Positions 1-7,898 are shown, numbered from the stretch's first letter. The stretch: 11,759 bases of DNA from Gracilaria vermiculophylla (GCA_019155205.2 JAHNZQ020000181.1:420540-432298), one strand, 5' to 3'. The notes: generated by a model not told the origin, from the letters alone. Made by a program: numbers and translations.

Positions 1-222
1 GTCGTACTGTCTTGTGCGCGGCCTGATATTTGTCACGCTCGGCTGGTTGCCACGAAGCCTGTGCACCGCTCGCTATTCCTTGTTCGCAGCTTCTTCATTT
101 CTGTGCAGCAATAACAGTAGGAATGAAATGTTCTGGAAACTGATCTCAGTAAACGTCAAAACGATGGTTTGGGTTAAAATGCCAAGTGTCTTATAATAAT
201 GAGACAGACTTCAACAGAAGAC

Positions 223-735
223 TTAAGCAGGGGAAAAATGAGTCCATTTTTCAATTATAATATGAGTAACATCGTTATTTTCAGAGTTTTGAACTACAAA
301 GCAGATTTGATTACGCATTTCAGCTCCATCATGGAATCTGGAAATGACTCGGGGAAAGTGAATTACATCGACCACCGTAGTCTCATTATCAAACTGCCCG
401 TTTTTGCTAAAAAAGCCGCGATGAGCAGCGGGTCCTGTAATGCGAGATTCACAAACACAGTCGTATTCAGAGGGGTCTTCCAGTACTTCGTATGCAATAG
501 ACCTGGCCCCAAATACAAAACTTTGGACATTATCAGGCTACTGATACCGCTAGTTTTCATCAATCAAATTTTCTACATCGCCAGTTTGGACAAACTCGCA
601 AGTACCTCCAAACCGGAGGTCTTGCGAGTTTACTGACGAGTTTTGGCACTCTAGCTTCGGCTGATCGCATATGGCCCCTTTCGACCGGTACATCACGCGC
701 CTCCCAGCGCTTTTGTCCTCCTCAATCAGTCTCAT
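223..735 (-). pseudogene. Decayed ORF of unknown family with two in-frame TAG codons
   Basis: Reading the minus strand from the first in-frame ATG (733-735) gives a continuous, soluble-looking protein if two TAG codons (550-552 and 538-540) are read through. It ends at TAA 223-225. The total is about 170 codons. The stretch after the two stops is clearly protein-like, for example the segments VFGARSIAYEVLEDP, ETTVVDVIHFPRVISRF and ICFVVQNSENNDV. Both stops sit in a Gln-rich context (EN-stop-RYQ-stop-PDN) and each is one C-to-T change from CAG. I recognise no domain. It could be a transposon accessory ORF or a dead host gene; the decayed elements around it favour the former. Overlapping ORFs on the plus strand (199-636) are less protein-like and I left them out. 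Confidence 0.5.
592..631. repeat. Strong imperfect inverted repeat (hairpin)
   Basis: The arms 592-602 (aaactcgcaag) and 621-631 pair over 11 bp. The inner arms 604-609 (acctcc) and 615-620 pair over 6 bp. T603 is a single bulged base and 610-614 (aaacc) is the loop. That gives 17 paired bases in a 40-base stretch. It lies inside the decayed minus-strand ORF. It does not resemble a bacterial terminator because no T-run follows. The function is unknown. Confidence 0.8.
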
Positions 736-944
736 ATTCCCCGCTCTTTCTGCTCTGTAGCCACCTCCCACCGAGCCCAATCTGAACTCACTCAAACACC
801 ATCTCCTTCACTAGTCCACTACAATCTCATCACCGCCGTTCTACCACTTCCTTGACTTCTTCTCATCTATTACGTCGCAATCTCTCAATTGCTCTCCAGT
901 TTTCACTCTGTTTCCGGAATCCTCTGAAGGCCCATTGCTTCAGC

Positions 945-1268
945 ATGGATAGTGATGATGACTTTTTGCATACTGGAACCACATGGATAGCAACCATTTC
1001 GCACGCGATGACTTTCTTTATGGCGTGTCGTTCAGTTATGGAGCTATTTTTGCTTCTGATGGACAATCTGCAGGAGGAATACAACGGAGACCACTCCGTA
1101 GATCCTTCAATTCCAAAGATAAGCCGTTTGGATACTCTTATCAACGCACACGAATCGCTCATCAAGGTCAATAAAGCTTTCTTCCAGGGGCAACTGGAGA
1201 TCTTATGTCAAGTTGTCTGTCCCGTTATTACTTTGCGCAGCCGCCATACCTATGAGGTAGTACGATGA
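945..1268 (+). CDS. Hypothetical 107-residue protein
   Basis: This is an ATG-started ORF of 107 residues beginning MDSDDDFLHTGTTW. The start is in good eukaryotic context (cagcATGGat) after about 200 bases of pyrimidine-rich, leader-like DNA; upstream codons in the frame lack an ATG. Residues about 14-39 are hydrophobic (ATISHAMTFFMAC, then MELFLLLM) but broken by charged residues, so a membrane segment is doubtful. Residues 60-95 look helical. No family is recognised. It converges on the decayed minus-strand ORF whose last codon is only 46 bp away, so the two may be the genes of one mobile element. A second plus-strand frame (983-1174) is also open. The true product may therefore be frameshifted or the ORF may be debris. 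Confidence 0.35.
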   Translation: MDSDDDFLHTGTTWIATISHAMTFFMACRSVMELFLLLMDNLQEEYNGDHSVDPSIPKISRLDTLINAHESLIKVNKAFFQGQLEILCQVVCPVITLRSRHTYEVVR

Positions 1269-1314
1269 GTATAAGTCTCCAACAAATCGAATCGAATGAG
1301 GGTGAATGGCGGGG

Positions 1315-2363
1315 CTAAAAGTGTAAGTACGCTTTCATCTTTTCATTAAATTCTTTGCCTGTTATGACTTGTTGGTCCCGCAGTACTATCAGACGCTTCA
1401 TCTTTCTGTCCACTTCCTCACTCTCGAGCGTCTCGATCTAAAGTTCACGAAGCTCCTGGCGGTTTCGGACTTCTTATGATTGCAGTTTCGTCTGCTCCAG
1501 CACAGTACGTGTTAAGTCCGAAGACTTTGTCTCAATCACGTCGACCATACTTGAAACGGCATCGACCACATTCTCCATCAATTCCCGTTTACTCTGACGT
1601 TGCGTTTTAATGTATGTCTCATCCAGGCGGCTGTTGCTTGCGATTTTCTCGGTGGCTGCACCGATATCGGAGACTGAAGAGCCATTTTTGCGAGTTGTTC
1701 CCTAAACTTCGACATCTTTTTCATGTTGAATGTGTCAGTGTTCTTAAGACGTTGCATTAAACCATTGTCTTGCGGTACAAAATTTTGAGAGGCTTCTGGG
1801 TCAGCTGTGCCGGTTGATACTTCTCCCAGAGCAGATCGTAGTGCATACTGCAAGGTTCTCTCCTGTGGGAGATCCTTTTCATTGAAAACCGTGCCCATTG
1901 CCGCATTTTGGGTCTTTGTAGCCTTCAAAAAGTCTTTGTAGACTGCTTTCCACAATACAGCCGGTATCTTTTGTTGAACAGCACGCTCTCTCCCCTTGCA
2001 GTACGAAGCAAAATGTTTTCCATAGCTGCCTGCAAGAGATGCCAATACTTCAGCACCAACCACTCCCCTTTCCTTCTGTATACCCCTGACCGGGTATTCG
2101 ACAGAGCCAGTAGTCTCGCGGACTTTTGGATCTTCCTCCACAAGTGATGGGGTACCAATCCGGGGATTGCTCTGAGATGCCTTCTCTTTTTCTTCCAAAC
2201 CGATGCTCTCATTGCCGTTCATAGACCTTCCAGACACTTCTTCGTCATTTAAATAGCCGGTACCACTTTTAGGTTTTCTTCCAACATCACTCTCTACGAT
2301 TTTTCTTCCCTTCACATTGGTCTTTAACAAGGTCTTGTCACTCATAGTTTGTGGGTTTGGCAT
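1315..2363 (-). pseudogene. Decayed ~350-codon ORF of unknown family (possible transposon accessory protein)
   Basis: The first ATG in the frame is at 2361-2363 (protein start MPNPQTMSDK). The N-terminal half is Lys/Glu/Ser-rich and probably disordered. A more ordered middle follows (for example VLASLAGSYGKHFASYC and VLWKAVYKDFLKAT). The open frame ends at 1578, but another frame continues better: SSVSDIGAATEKIASNSRLD, then a coiled-coil-like C-terminus with MKRLIVLRDQQVITGKEFNE, ending at TAG 1315-1317. The switch happens in the T5 run at 1685-1689 (A5 on the coding strand); one extra A would join the frames. Two stops interrupt the tail: TAA 1474-1476 and TAG 1438-1440, each one C-to-T change from a Gln codon. 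The basic, coiled-coil tail resembles accessory proteins of DNA transposons, but I see no diagnostic domain. Sequence upstream to 2708 is open but has no ATG. Confidence 0.6.
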
Positions 2364-2845
2364 TTTGGATGTAGCCTCAGTAGTGCGCCAACCACGATCA
2401 ATGTGGTCGCAAGCGTGTCGAAGAGGCAACGCGAAGTATGTCACGGAAGAAATTGTTCGGCAAGCAGCTTCAGTGCGGCAAAATGAAAACGAAGACAAAA
2501 CTGAGTGCTTGCGTGACAATGTTATGCGTACAGCGTGCGCAGAGGTGGTCACGAATATGGGTTGCTGTGCATGCAGTTTGTAAGATGTGCAGGGTGTTTG
2601 GGTGCGCAGCGGCTCAGCGTGAGCCTCATGGGACGGACACGACGAAGCTACGGTCCGGTAAGCTTGGTGATGGCGAGAGGCGGGAGTGCTACAGCCGCGG
2701 CGAAGCAACGCTTATCTGGAATGTAACATGAAAAGGTGAGGGCAAATTTGACGACAGCGGGTTTTTATTTGCGGCCAGAAACGAGCCGATATATTTGCGA
2801 GAATCACTTCGTGATTTCCGGCCAAGTCTAATATATAAAAAAATA

Positions 2846-2870
2846 CAGAATATGTCAAAAATGTAAGACG
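2846..2870 (+). repeat. Left terminal inverted repeat of the Tc1 element
   Basis: It matches the reverse complement of 4190-4214 at 17 of 25 positions, with the blocks CAG, GTCAAAA and TAAGAC shared. Five of the eight mismatches are transitions. Four of these fall together where the right end has GCGC and this end has ATAT. Confidence 0.75.
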
Positions 2871-2995
2871 AAAACAGTTTTGCTACCGTTCCCGCCAAAA
2901 AAAGACAGCAGCTTACCTTCTATTTATCTGGCATACCCCTTGCCCATACTCGTTGAGCTTTTGATTTCGTCGCAGAGCATGAAAAAACTTCAAAC

Positions 2996-3992
2996 ATGCC
3001 TCTTGCTTCTTCTCTAACAGATGCAGAAAAAGATGCGATTAAAGCTCTACTTGGACAAACTCTATCGCATCGGAAGATTTCTGCAGCTATAAAACGTTCT
3101 ACAATAGTTGTCACGAATTATCTGAAGGAGCCTGAAGCGTATGGCACGAAAAAAAAAACGGTAGACCTCAAAAGCTCATGGCCCGACAGAAATAGAGGCT
3201 CTTTAATGAAACTACAAAAACCGGGGAAAGCAGGTTTATGCTGAAAAACAATCTGCAATTCTCGTTATCCGTTTCTACGATTCGTCGTGCTCTGAAAGAC
3301 AGAAACCAATTTTTCTACAAGAAACCAAAACATTCTTTCTTTTTATCGCCAAATCATGAAAAACCCGTGTGGATTGGGCTGCAGAACACGTTACTTGAAG
3401 TACACTGCAGTGGCACAAAGTAATCTTTTCTAATGAGAAGAAATTTAACTTGGACGTCCACGTTGGGCTTCCGTCCCCTTGGCATGCAGTGGGTTCTAAA
3501 GAGCGTTTGTTTTCTAAATTCCAGAAAGGTGGAGGAGGTCTCATGGGTTGGGGCTGTTTTTCTTTTCTTGAAAGAGGGGTTTTGGTAATTTTGAATGGAA
3601 ATCAAGACTCCAAAAAGTATACGAAGCTCCTTGCTGATTATTTATTAGATTGAGCCTCTACAACGCACGGAGAATCATGGATTTTTCAGAAAGATAACTG
3701 TCTTATTCATGTATCTGAGCACTTTAAAGAATGGTTTACGTAGAAAAAAATGCGTTTACTGTCGTGCCTGATCCGTGCACCCGACATGAATCCCAATGAA
3801 AATCTTTTGTCTGTTTTGGCATGTCGTGTGTATTACAACGCACGTAAATATGGTACTTTAGTCGTGCTAAAGGAAACAATTTTTACTGAGTGGGCAAAAA
3901 TAAGTGATGAGGTACTTCAAGCTCATTTTGACAGCATGCAGCATCGCTTCGTAGCTGTTCTGACTGCACAAGGGGCAAAAGCAAAGTACTAG
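2996..3992 (+). pseudogene. Tc1/mariner transposase, inactivated
   Basis: The N-terminus is a helix-turn-helix DNA-binding region (SLTDAEKDAIKALLGQ, then VVTNYLKEPEAYG). The linker continues with a GRPQKL motif, and the catalytic domain follows. The DDE motifs are FSNEKKFNLD (first Asp changed to Asn, codon 3432-3434), FQKDNCLIH (second Asp, 3693-3695) and APDMNPNENL (Glu, 3798-3800). Thirty-four residues separate the last two, which defines DD34E. The C-terminus ends QGAKAKY, as in related transposases. The frame is 2 up to the A10 run at 3149-3158, then 1 up to the A5 run at 3359-3363, then 0 to the end. In-frame stops are TAG 3193-3195, TGA 3396-3398 (in a VT-stop-S context where the family usually has Trp), TGA 3651-3653 and TAG 3741-3743. 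The family has about 340 residues, and the residual coding length fits. The copy is clearly dead. Confidence 0.9.
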
Positions 3993-4189
3993 GCGATTAA
4001 TCAAATTTTAGCTTTGAATCATTTAATTGGATCTATACTTTTGAATGGTTAAAAATAGTGTTTTATTGATTGCTCGTTTACGTTTATGTTATCGAAATCA
4101 TTTCGGACGGTTTTTTCTTTCTTTTGACTTGAGTGCATTGGAAATACAGAAATGGCGTGCCTATTGTGACTCCTATTTCATACATGACC

Positions 4190-4214
4190 GGTCTTAAACT
4201 TTTGACGCGCACTG
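4190..4214 (-). repeat. Right terminal inverted repeat of the Tc1 element
   Basis: Read on the minus strand it starts CAGTGCGCGTCAAAAGTTTA, a typical Tc1-family terminus (CAGTG followed by an AAAAGTTT-like block). It is followed outward by TA. It is better preserved than the left repeat and keeps its CpG sites. Confidence 0.82.
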
Positions 4215-4216
4215 TA

Positions 4217-4558
4217 AGTGAATTTTGAAGGTGCGTAAGCCCTCTATTCAGGAACAGTTTTTTTGACTGATACAGAATTCTGCATAGTATTTTAGTTAAG
4301 GTTCTGGCAGCGTATGCTCTGTGTAAACGTTTGGTAACGTTAATTATCTACGTCTATAAATAATTGATATTTCTGCAGCGGTCCTGAGCGCGTCCACGAG
4401 CGACGGCGGTACGCGGTTCCCGCGTCGTTCCCGCTTGTCCCCACGGACTATCGAACGCTTCTTGCGTGCGACGGCTGTAGCACGCGGTCTCCTTGGGGAT
4501 ACGCAGGTGCAGCTCGTCTTCCCAGCGGGGCAAAGTCGCAGCCGGCCTCTCTTTCCGC
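4217..4558. other. Intergenic region between the Tc1 element and the Tim13-like gene
   Basis: Composition changes sharply: AT-rich up to about 4375, then strongly GC-rich up to the gene. Overlapping short ORFs in the GC-rich part, mostly on the minus strand, are explained by its low stop-codon density. The GC-rich half probably holds the promoter and leader of the downstream gene; I see no clear TATA box. No gene is supported. Confidence 0.5.
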
Positions 4559-4598
4559 GTTGGGATCCACGCTCCCACTGCCGCCCTCTTTGACTCAC

Positions 4599-4835
4599 AT
4601 GGCCGCTGAACCGTCGCAGGACGAGGTGTTCAGCCGCGTGCGACGCCAGCTGCAGGAGCAGCAGATGGAGGATCTCGTGCGCACGATGGCCGACAAGTGC
4701 TTCGAAAAGTGCGTCAAAAAGCCCGGAAAGTCGTTGTCCACCAGCGAGCAGCAGTGCATCGCCAAATCAATGGACCGCTACATGGACGTCATGGCCGTCG
4801 TGTTTAACACCGTAGCCAGGAAAGCGCAAAGCTGA
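4599..4835 (+). CDS. TIM13: Small TIM chaperone, Tim13-like, with a defective second CX3C motif
   Basis: Tim13 works with Tim8 as a hexameric chaperone in the mitochondrial intermembrane space, escorting hydrophobic precursors to the TIM22 or SAM machinery. This 78-residue protein (family about 80-95) has the expected layout: an N-terminal helix, then DKCFEKC (C34, C38), a KPGKSLSTSEQQ turn, then CIAKSMDRYMD, and a C-terminal helix. The KPG and MDRYMD signatures point to Tim13 rather than Tim8, 9 or 10. The second twin motif should be CX3C but reads C53-IAK-S57, so the outer disulphide partner of C34 is missing. The start at 4599 (cacATGGcc) follows a pyrimidine-rich leader. A start at 4560 would add 13 Pro/Leu-rich residues not seen in the family. 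Cys-to-Ser by TGC-to-TCA needs two base changes, so this could be genuine divergence, early decay or an assembly error. Confidence 0.85.
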   Translation: MAAEPSQDEVFSRVRRQLQEQQMEDLVRTMADKCFEKCVKKPGKSLSTSEQQCIAKSMDRYMDVMAVVFNTVARKAQS

Positions 4836-5370
4836 CCGATGCGTCGCGTACCGCTTCTTCTCGTGGCGCCGTTGCCTCCCACTAATGCTGTTGCTTCGCG
4901 GCCGAGCATCGTGCGAGACATCGCCCCAGCTCGAAGCGGTCAAGGCCGTCTCCGCCAACGTATTGGTCTTTGCCGCCCGCTCTCGAAATGCCGCAACGCC
5001 GTTTTCTCTTCGCGCCGCTGCCCGCTGAGCGCTGTTTTACCATATCAGTGCCGAGCATAGCATCCACTCTTGGTGTGTTTGCACCAATATCTGCCATGCA
5101 GCGGGCAAGTCGAGTGCTTGCAAGTGCAATTGCGCCACGAATACTAACTTATTTACAGGTCACCAAACCAGTGCAAAAAGCCTGCAAACAAACGCTCAAA
5201 CCCTCCGAGTCTTGAGTCGCACTCTGCAGGTATCGGATATAATGAGGTTTTGTATTTGTCGCGGTCAACAACGATTAAGCTGCCTGTTAGTTCACTGTAT
5301 GAAGGGCTCTACGCGGTTTTCTGATTCCCCATATGCATTCTTTCGTTCCATCAATATCAACGACTTCACG
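4836..5370. other. Region without a supported gene; possible intron 3' end
   Basis: Several short overlapping ORFs occur on both strands (plus 4970-5215, minus 4882-5097), none with a recognisable family. The plus ORF includes MQRASRVLASAIAPR, which resembles a mitochondrial presequence but is too short to judge. A perfect TACTAAC at 5142-5148 is followed by a CAG at 5156-5158, the arrangement of an intron branch site and acceptor. No matching gene could be built. The start of the region is presumably the 3' UTR of the Tim13-like gene. Confidence 0.4.
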
Positions 5371-5910
5371 TTAACAGCTTTGATTCTTGTGATGCTTTAA
5401 GGTTTCTGGACAACAAAGTCTGTGGTAGCGAAGTAGGATGTAAGCTTCATCGTCGACAACGGCACTGGAGGCACTCACGATGTACACCTTGTTTTCGTTC
5501 TTCTGGTACCTCTTAAACACAATTGCCTCCGTGTTCTTTGCTCTCTCCCCATCCCACAGCCAATAAAACACACTGCTCATGCGCTTCAATGTTTGCTTGT
5601 TCTCAGAACTAATCAATGAATTGTCATGCAGTAAAAAGCACACTTCGTTGAATCTCGAGAACTGCAGAATCACGCATCGACCTGGAAGCATTATGTTTAC
5701 CTTGTCGGGCAGCGGTAGCGGTAAATTAACTTCAAAGGGCGGCAAAATGTATCCGTATTTTGCTGGCGGCAAGAAGAACTTTAACTTGAGTACCGTGAGA
5801 ACAGAACTTGTAAACGCCTCAACACGGATTCCTTTGTGATTAATTGCCCACTGACGGTTTAGCGAGTCAATTTGTGCGCCCTGAGATCCGGATGCCGTTT
5901 GTCTAAACAT
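5371..5910 (-). CDS. Hypothetical 179-residue protein, intact frame
   Basis: An uninterrupted ATG-to-TAA ORF of 179 residues. In-frame TGA two codons upstream of the ATG fixes the start. The sequence looks like a folded, beta-rich soluble protein: blocks LKLKFFLPPAKYGYILPPF and VNLPLPLPDKVNIMLPGRC, then FSRFNEVCFLLHDNS, then VYIVSASSAVVDDEAYILL. No signal peptide, membrane segment or catalytic motif is evident, and I recognise no family. It is AT-richer than the Tim13 and LPMO genes and resembles the surrounding mobile-element debris in composition. It is one of the few unbroken ORFs in this part. Its ATG overlaps the ATG of the divergent plus-strand ORF by two bases at CATG (5908-5911), so both cannot have ordinary separate leaders. 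It could be a host gene or a still-open transposon gene. Confidence 0.5.
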   Translation of the reverse strand: MFRQTASGSQGAQIDSLNRQWAINHKGIRVEAFTSSVLTVLKLKFFLPPAKYGYILPPFEVNLPLPLPDKVNIMLPGRCVILQFSRFNEVCFLLHDNSLISSENKQTLKRMSSVFYWLWDGERAKNTEAIVFKRYQKNENKVYIVSASSAVVDDEAYILLRYHRLCCPETLKHHKNQSC

Positions 5911-6549
5911 GGCTCATGATAACTATGAATATGACGTTTACTATGAGGAGTTTCCTTTGCAGTACGGAACTGAAACTGTTTTTAGACGCGATTCGACTCC
6001 GCTTCGCGTTTCCGTGGCAATAACAACACCTTTCCCCAGCAGACTTCTGTAACCAAATGGCAGTCTGATGCTGAGAAAAATTGATAAGCAGTAACTGAGC
6101 GGTTGAACTCTTTTCTTACGTGACGGCACCTCATTGTCCATGCAATCCGAGACATCAGTAAAGCAATCAGAACAGTAGACATTGAGCGGTTGCGTTGAAA
6201 ACACTTTTCACGGGGAAAATGCGGTCTCGTCAAAAAAACCTCTCGTGCCTTCCGTAACCGTGGTTGACTTTCCATTCTGTGGACGTGCACCTTTAGTCCC
6301 ACGTCATTGGGACTCGATGATTGAGCTGCAATGCTTTAGGGGAACTCAATTGAATTGGAAGGGATTGGTCCACGACTCAAAACGGAAAGGAAAGCTGGAA
6401 ACTATATTTCCCTTCCCGGGATTCCGAGGCTCCCATCATGTAAACAAGATTGGCAACAAGGCAGTCCGGGTGTAGCTGTAAAGAACTTGGTCATGACAAT
6501 GCTCTCCCATTTTGAAGCACCCCTCACGATCAATCATACTTCTATGTAA
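5909..6549 (+). pseudogene. Heavily decayed ORF of unknown family
   Basis: It starts at ATG 5909 in good context with a protein-like N-terminus (MAHDNYEYDVYYEEFPLQYG) and stays open for 47 codons. A second frame then carries on more convincingly: RGNNNTFPQQTSVTKWQSD, RHLIVHAIRDISKAIRTVD, then GKCGLVKKTSRAFRN. It is broken by TGA-TAA (6082-6087), TGA 6121, TGA 6196, TGA 6265, TGA 6322 and TAG 6337. After that it is open to TAA 6547-6549. The frame switch lies around 5980-6015. Several TGA codons can be explained as CGA-to-TGA. The Asn/Gln-rich N-terminus and helical middle would suit a transposon DNA-binding or gag-like protein, but no motif proves it. The portion after about 6265 is uncertain. 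Confidence 0.42.
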
Positions 6550-6780
6550 CTAACCAAGATGAAATTATTACTCATTTCACCGTTCCAACCATCATGCCAG
6601 GGCAAATTCTTGCACTATGTTTCATACTGAATCTTTCGCAACGATTTTGGGTTGGTTGCACCACATCTTTGTGCGGCCTGTAAACCAAAAATGCATGGCA
6701 AGAAATGGAAGTTGTCTTCTTTCTTCTTCTTTAGTATGGTCTATCGCTCCTGATTTCGAAGCTGTAGGAGATCTATCTGA

Positions 6781-7203
6781 TTATAGGTATTTCTCTCTCT
6801 TAAGGAAGGCCATAAACGTTGACGGCCATTTTCTAATCATTTCTAAAAGCGATTTGTCTTCTCTTTCTCTGGCGGCGGGGAGTTCATTGCAACGGGATAC
6901 GTTAGTCAACGGACACCGGAACAGAACGTGGTCTACATCTTTCTTGGCTGCTGTGCCGCACTCGCAATGAACTACTTTCTTATTCAGATAGGAACCCACT
7001 GGATGAAGGGAAGGGACATGCTTCGTCGCGAACTGGGCGAGCGTTACTTCTGCTGTTCTTGCCTCTCTTGCCTCGTATTCCGCTTGACTCCTCATGACAC
7101 TTTTGGTCTTATGGAAGTTGTGATAAATCGAATGCGACCATGCTATTTTGAGGAAGAGCGTCCTCGGAGCTGTGTCGTGCAATTGATTTTGTGCCGGAAT
7201 CAT
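6781..7203 (-). pseudogene. C-terminal remnant of a non-LTR (LINE-type) retrotransposon polyprotein
   Basis: A 140-residue ORF from ATG 7201-7203. Its core reads LAQFATKHVPSLHPVGSYL, then CECGTAAKKDVDHVLFRCP and a following Arg-rich helix. The C-x-C-G ... D-x-x-H-x-L-F-x-C-P arrangement is the cysteine/histidine cluster found near the C-terminus of many LINE polyproteins, downstream of the reverse transcriptase or RNase H domain. The LAQ-F-T-H-V-P-SL pattern just before it fits the same region. The reverse transcriptase core is absent and a stop lies just upstream in the frame, so this is a 5'-truncated or broken copy. No poly(A) tail or target duplication could be identified. The element type rests on one motif. 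Confidence 0.6.
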
Positions 7204-7425
7204 GTACGTGAATCAACTGCTCTTGAACATGTTCTGTACATATTTTATAACACCCATGCACTTTGGTATTGAAATACTCACATCCCTTTGTTTTCATTGG
7301 GACTTTTTTCTAGTTTCGGGCTTTTCGCTCACCGTGTCTGATGATTCTGCAAAGAAACCGCAAGAAGCAATGCACTTACTTAAATTCATGAAGCTTATGT
7401 GCAAATGACGCCACATATGTGAAAT

Positions 7426-7898
7426 TTAACCTATCGTCAATGCTTCTTCATCGCGCCATGGCAATCTCCTGTAAACCATGTCACGAATGCTAGGCTGTGC
7501 ATTTGGAATGGCGGATGTGTTACAAGCGTCGCAGACCCGCATATACTCTCTTCTCCACTGGGCCTTAATAATTTTTGATTTCGAAGCCCATTCCTGCGTC
7601 TTTCACACCATGTCATTGCTTTCACGGCTGTAAGACGAGTGTCCTGCAGTATGGCAGCCGTTATGAGGTTGTAATTCCATTTGGAATATTACTGTAACAA
7701 GCACTTGCAGTTATCTGCACATGCTCTTGTGTAACCATATAACGTAGCCGGCTTGCTGATGGTGATAACAGGTGGCAGCTTCATGCCCAGTCTGTGCGTT
7801 AGAAAGGTCGCTTCCGTATGCCATTCCCGCATGCTCACTCCAAACAAAAGGCCGATGCAGAAAACAAGGTTGGATCCACGCAGTATGACTATCAACAC
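7426..7898 (-). pseudogene. Decayed ORF, possibly part of the same retroelement
   Basis: The first ATG in the frame is at 7830-7832; open sequence reaches back to 7898. The frame reads protein-like through TAA 7689-7691 (in a CLLQ-stop-YSKWNYN context, one C-to-T change from CAA), then LITAAILQDTRLTAVKAM and WCERRRNGLRNQK. At the T5 run 7572-7576 the coding frame changes. The other frame continues IIKAQWRREYMRVCDACN, then IPNAQPSIRDMVYRRLPWRD, to TAA 7426-7428. One extra A in the run would join them. No family is recognised. Same strand and position upstream of the LINE-like C-terminal fragment suggest one element, but the 220 bp between them is not convincingly coding. It could equally be an unrelated dead gene. 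Confidence 0.42.

Larger units (their letters stand above)
2846..4214 (+). mobile_element. Degenerate Tc1/mariner (DD34E) DNA transposon, both ends present
   Basis: The element is about 1369 bp. It begins CAG at 2846 and ends CTG at 4214, and each end is abutted by the TA dinucleotide that Tc1/mariner transposases duplicate (2844-2845 and 4215-4216). The terminal 25 bases form an inverted repeat with 17 matches. The interior carries one transposase gene with broken frames and a decayed catalytic triad, so the copy cannot encode its own transposase. Cut-and-paste movement through a TA target is established for the family; the boundaries here are my reading of the sequence. Confidence 0.88.

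Noticed and set aside
2364..2708. N-terminal extension of the minus-strand ORF at 1315-2363
   Set aside because: No ATG in the extension; composition is Arg/His/Ser/Cys-rich and unlike the body of the protein.
2800..2820. Small inverted repeat aatcac-ttc-gtgatt just left of the Tc1 element
   Set aside because: Only six base pairs, expected by chance in a window of this size.
4344..4598. Minus-strand ORFs upstream of the Tim13-like gene
   Set aside because: Arg-rich, low-complexity translations of GC-rich putative promoter DNA with no recognisable motif.
7202..7408. Plus-strand ORF of 68 codons opposite the LINE remnant
   Set aside because: Hydrophobic, Phe/Leu-rich translation typical of an antisense shadow; no motif and no good start context.
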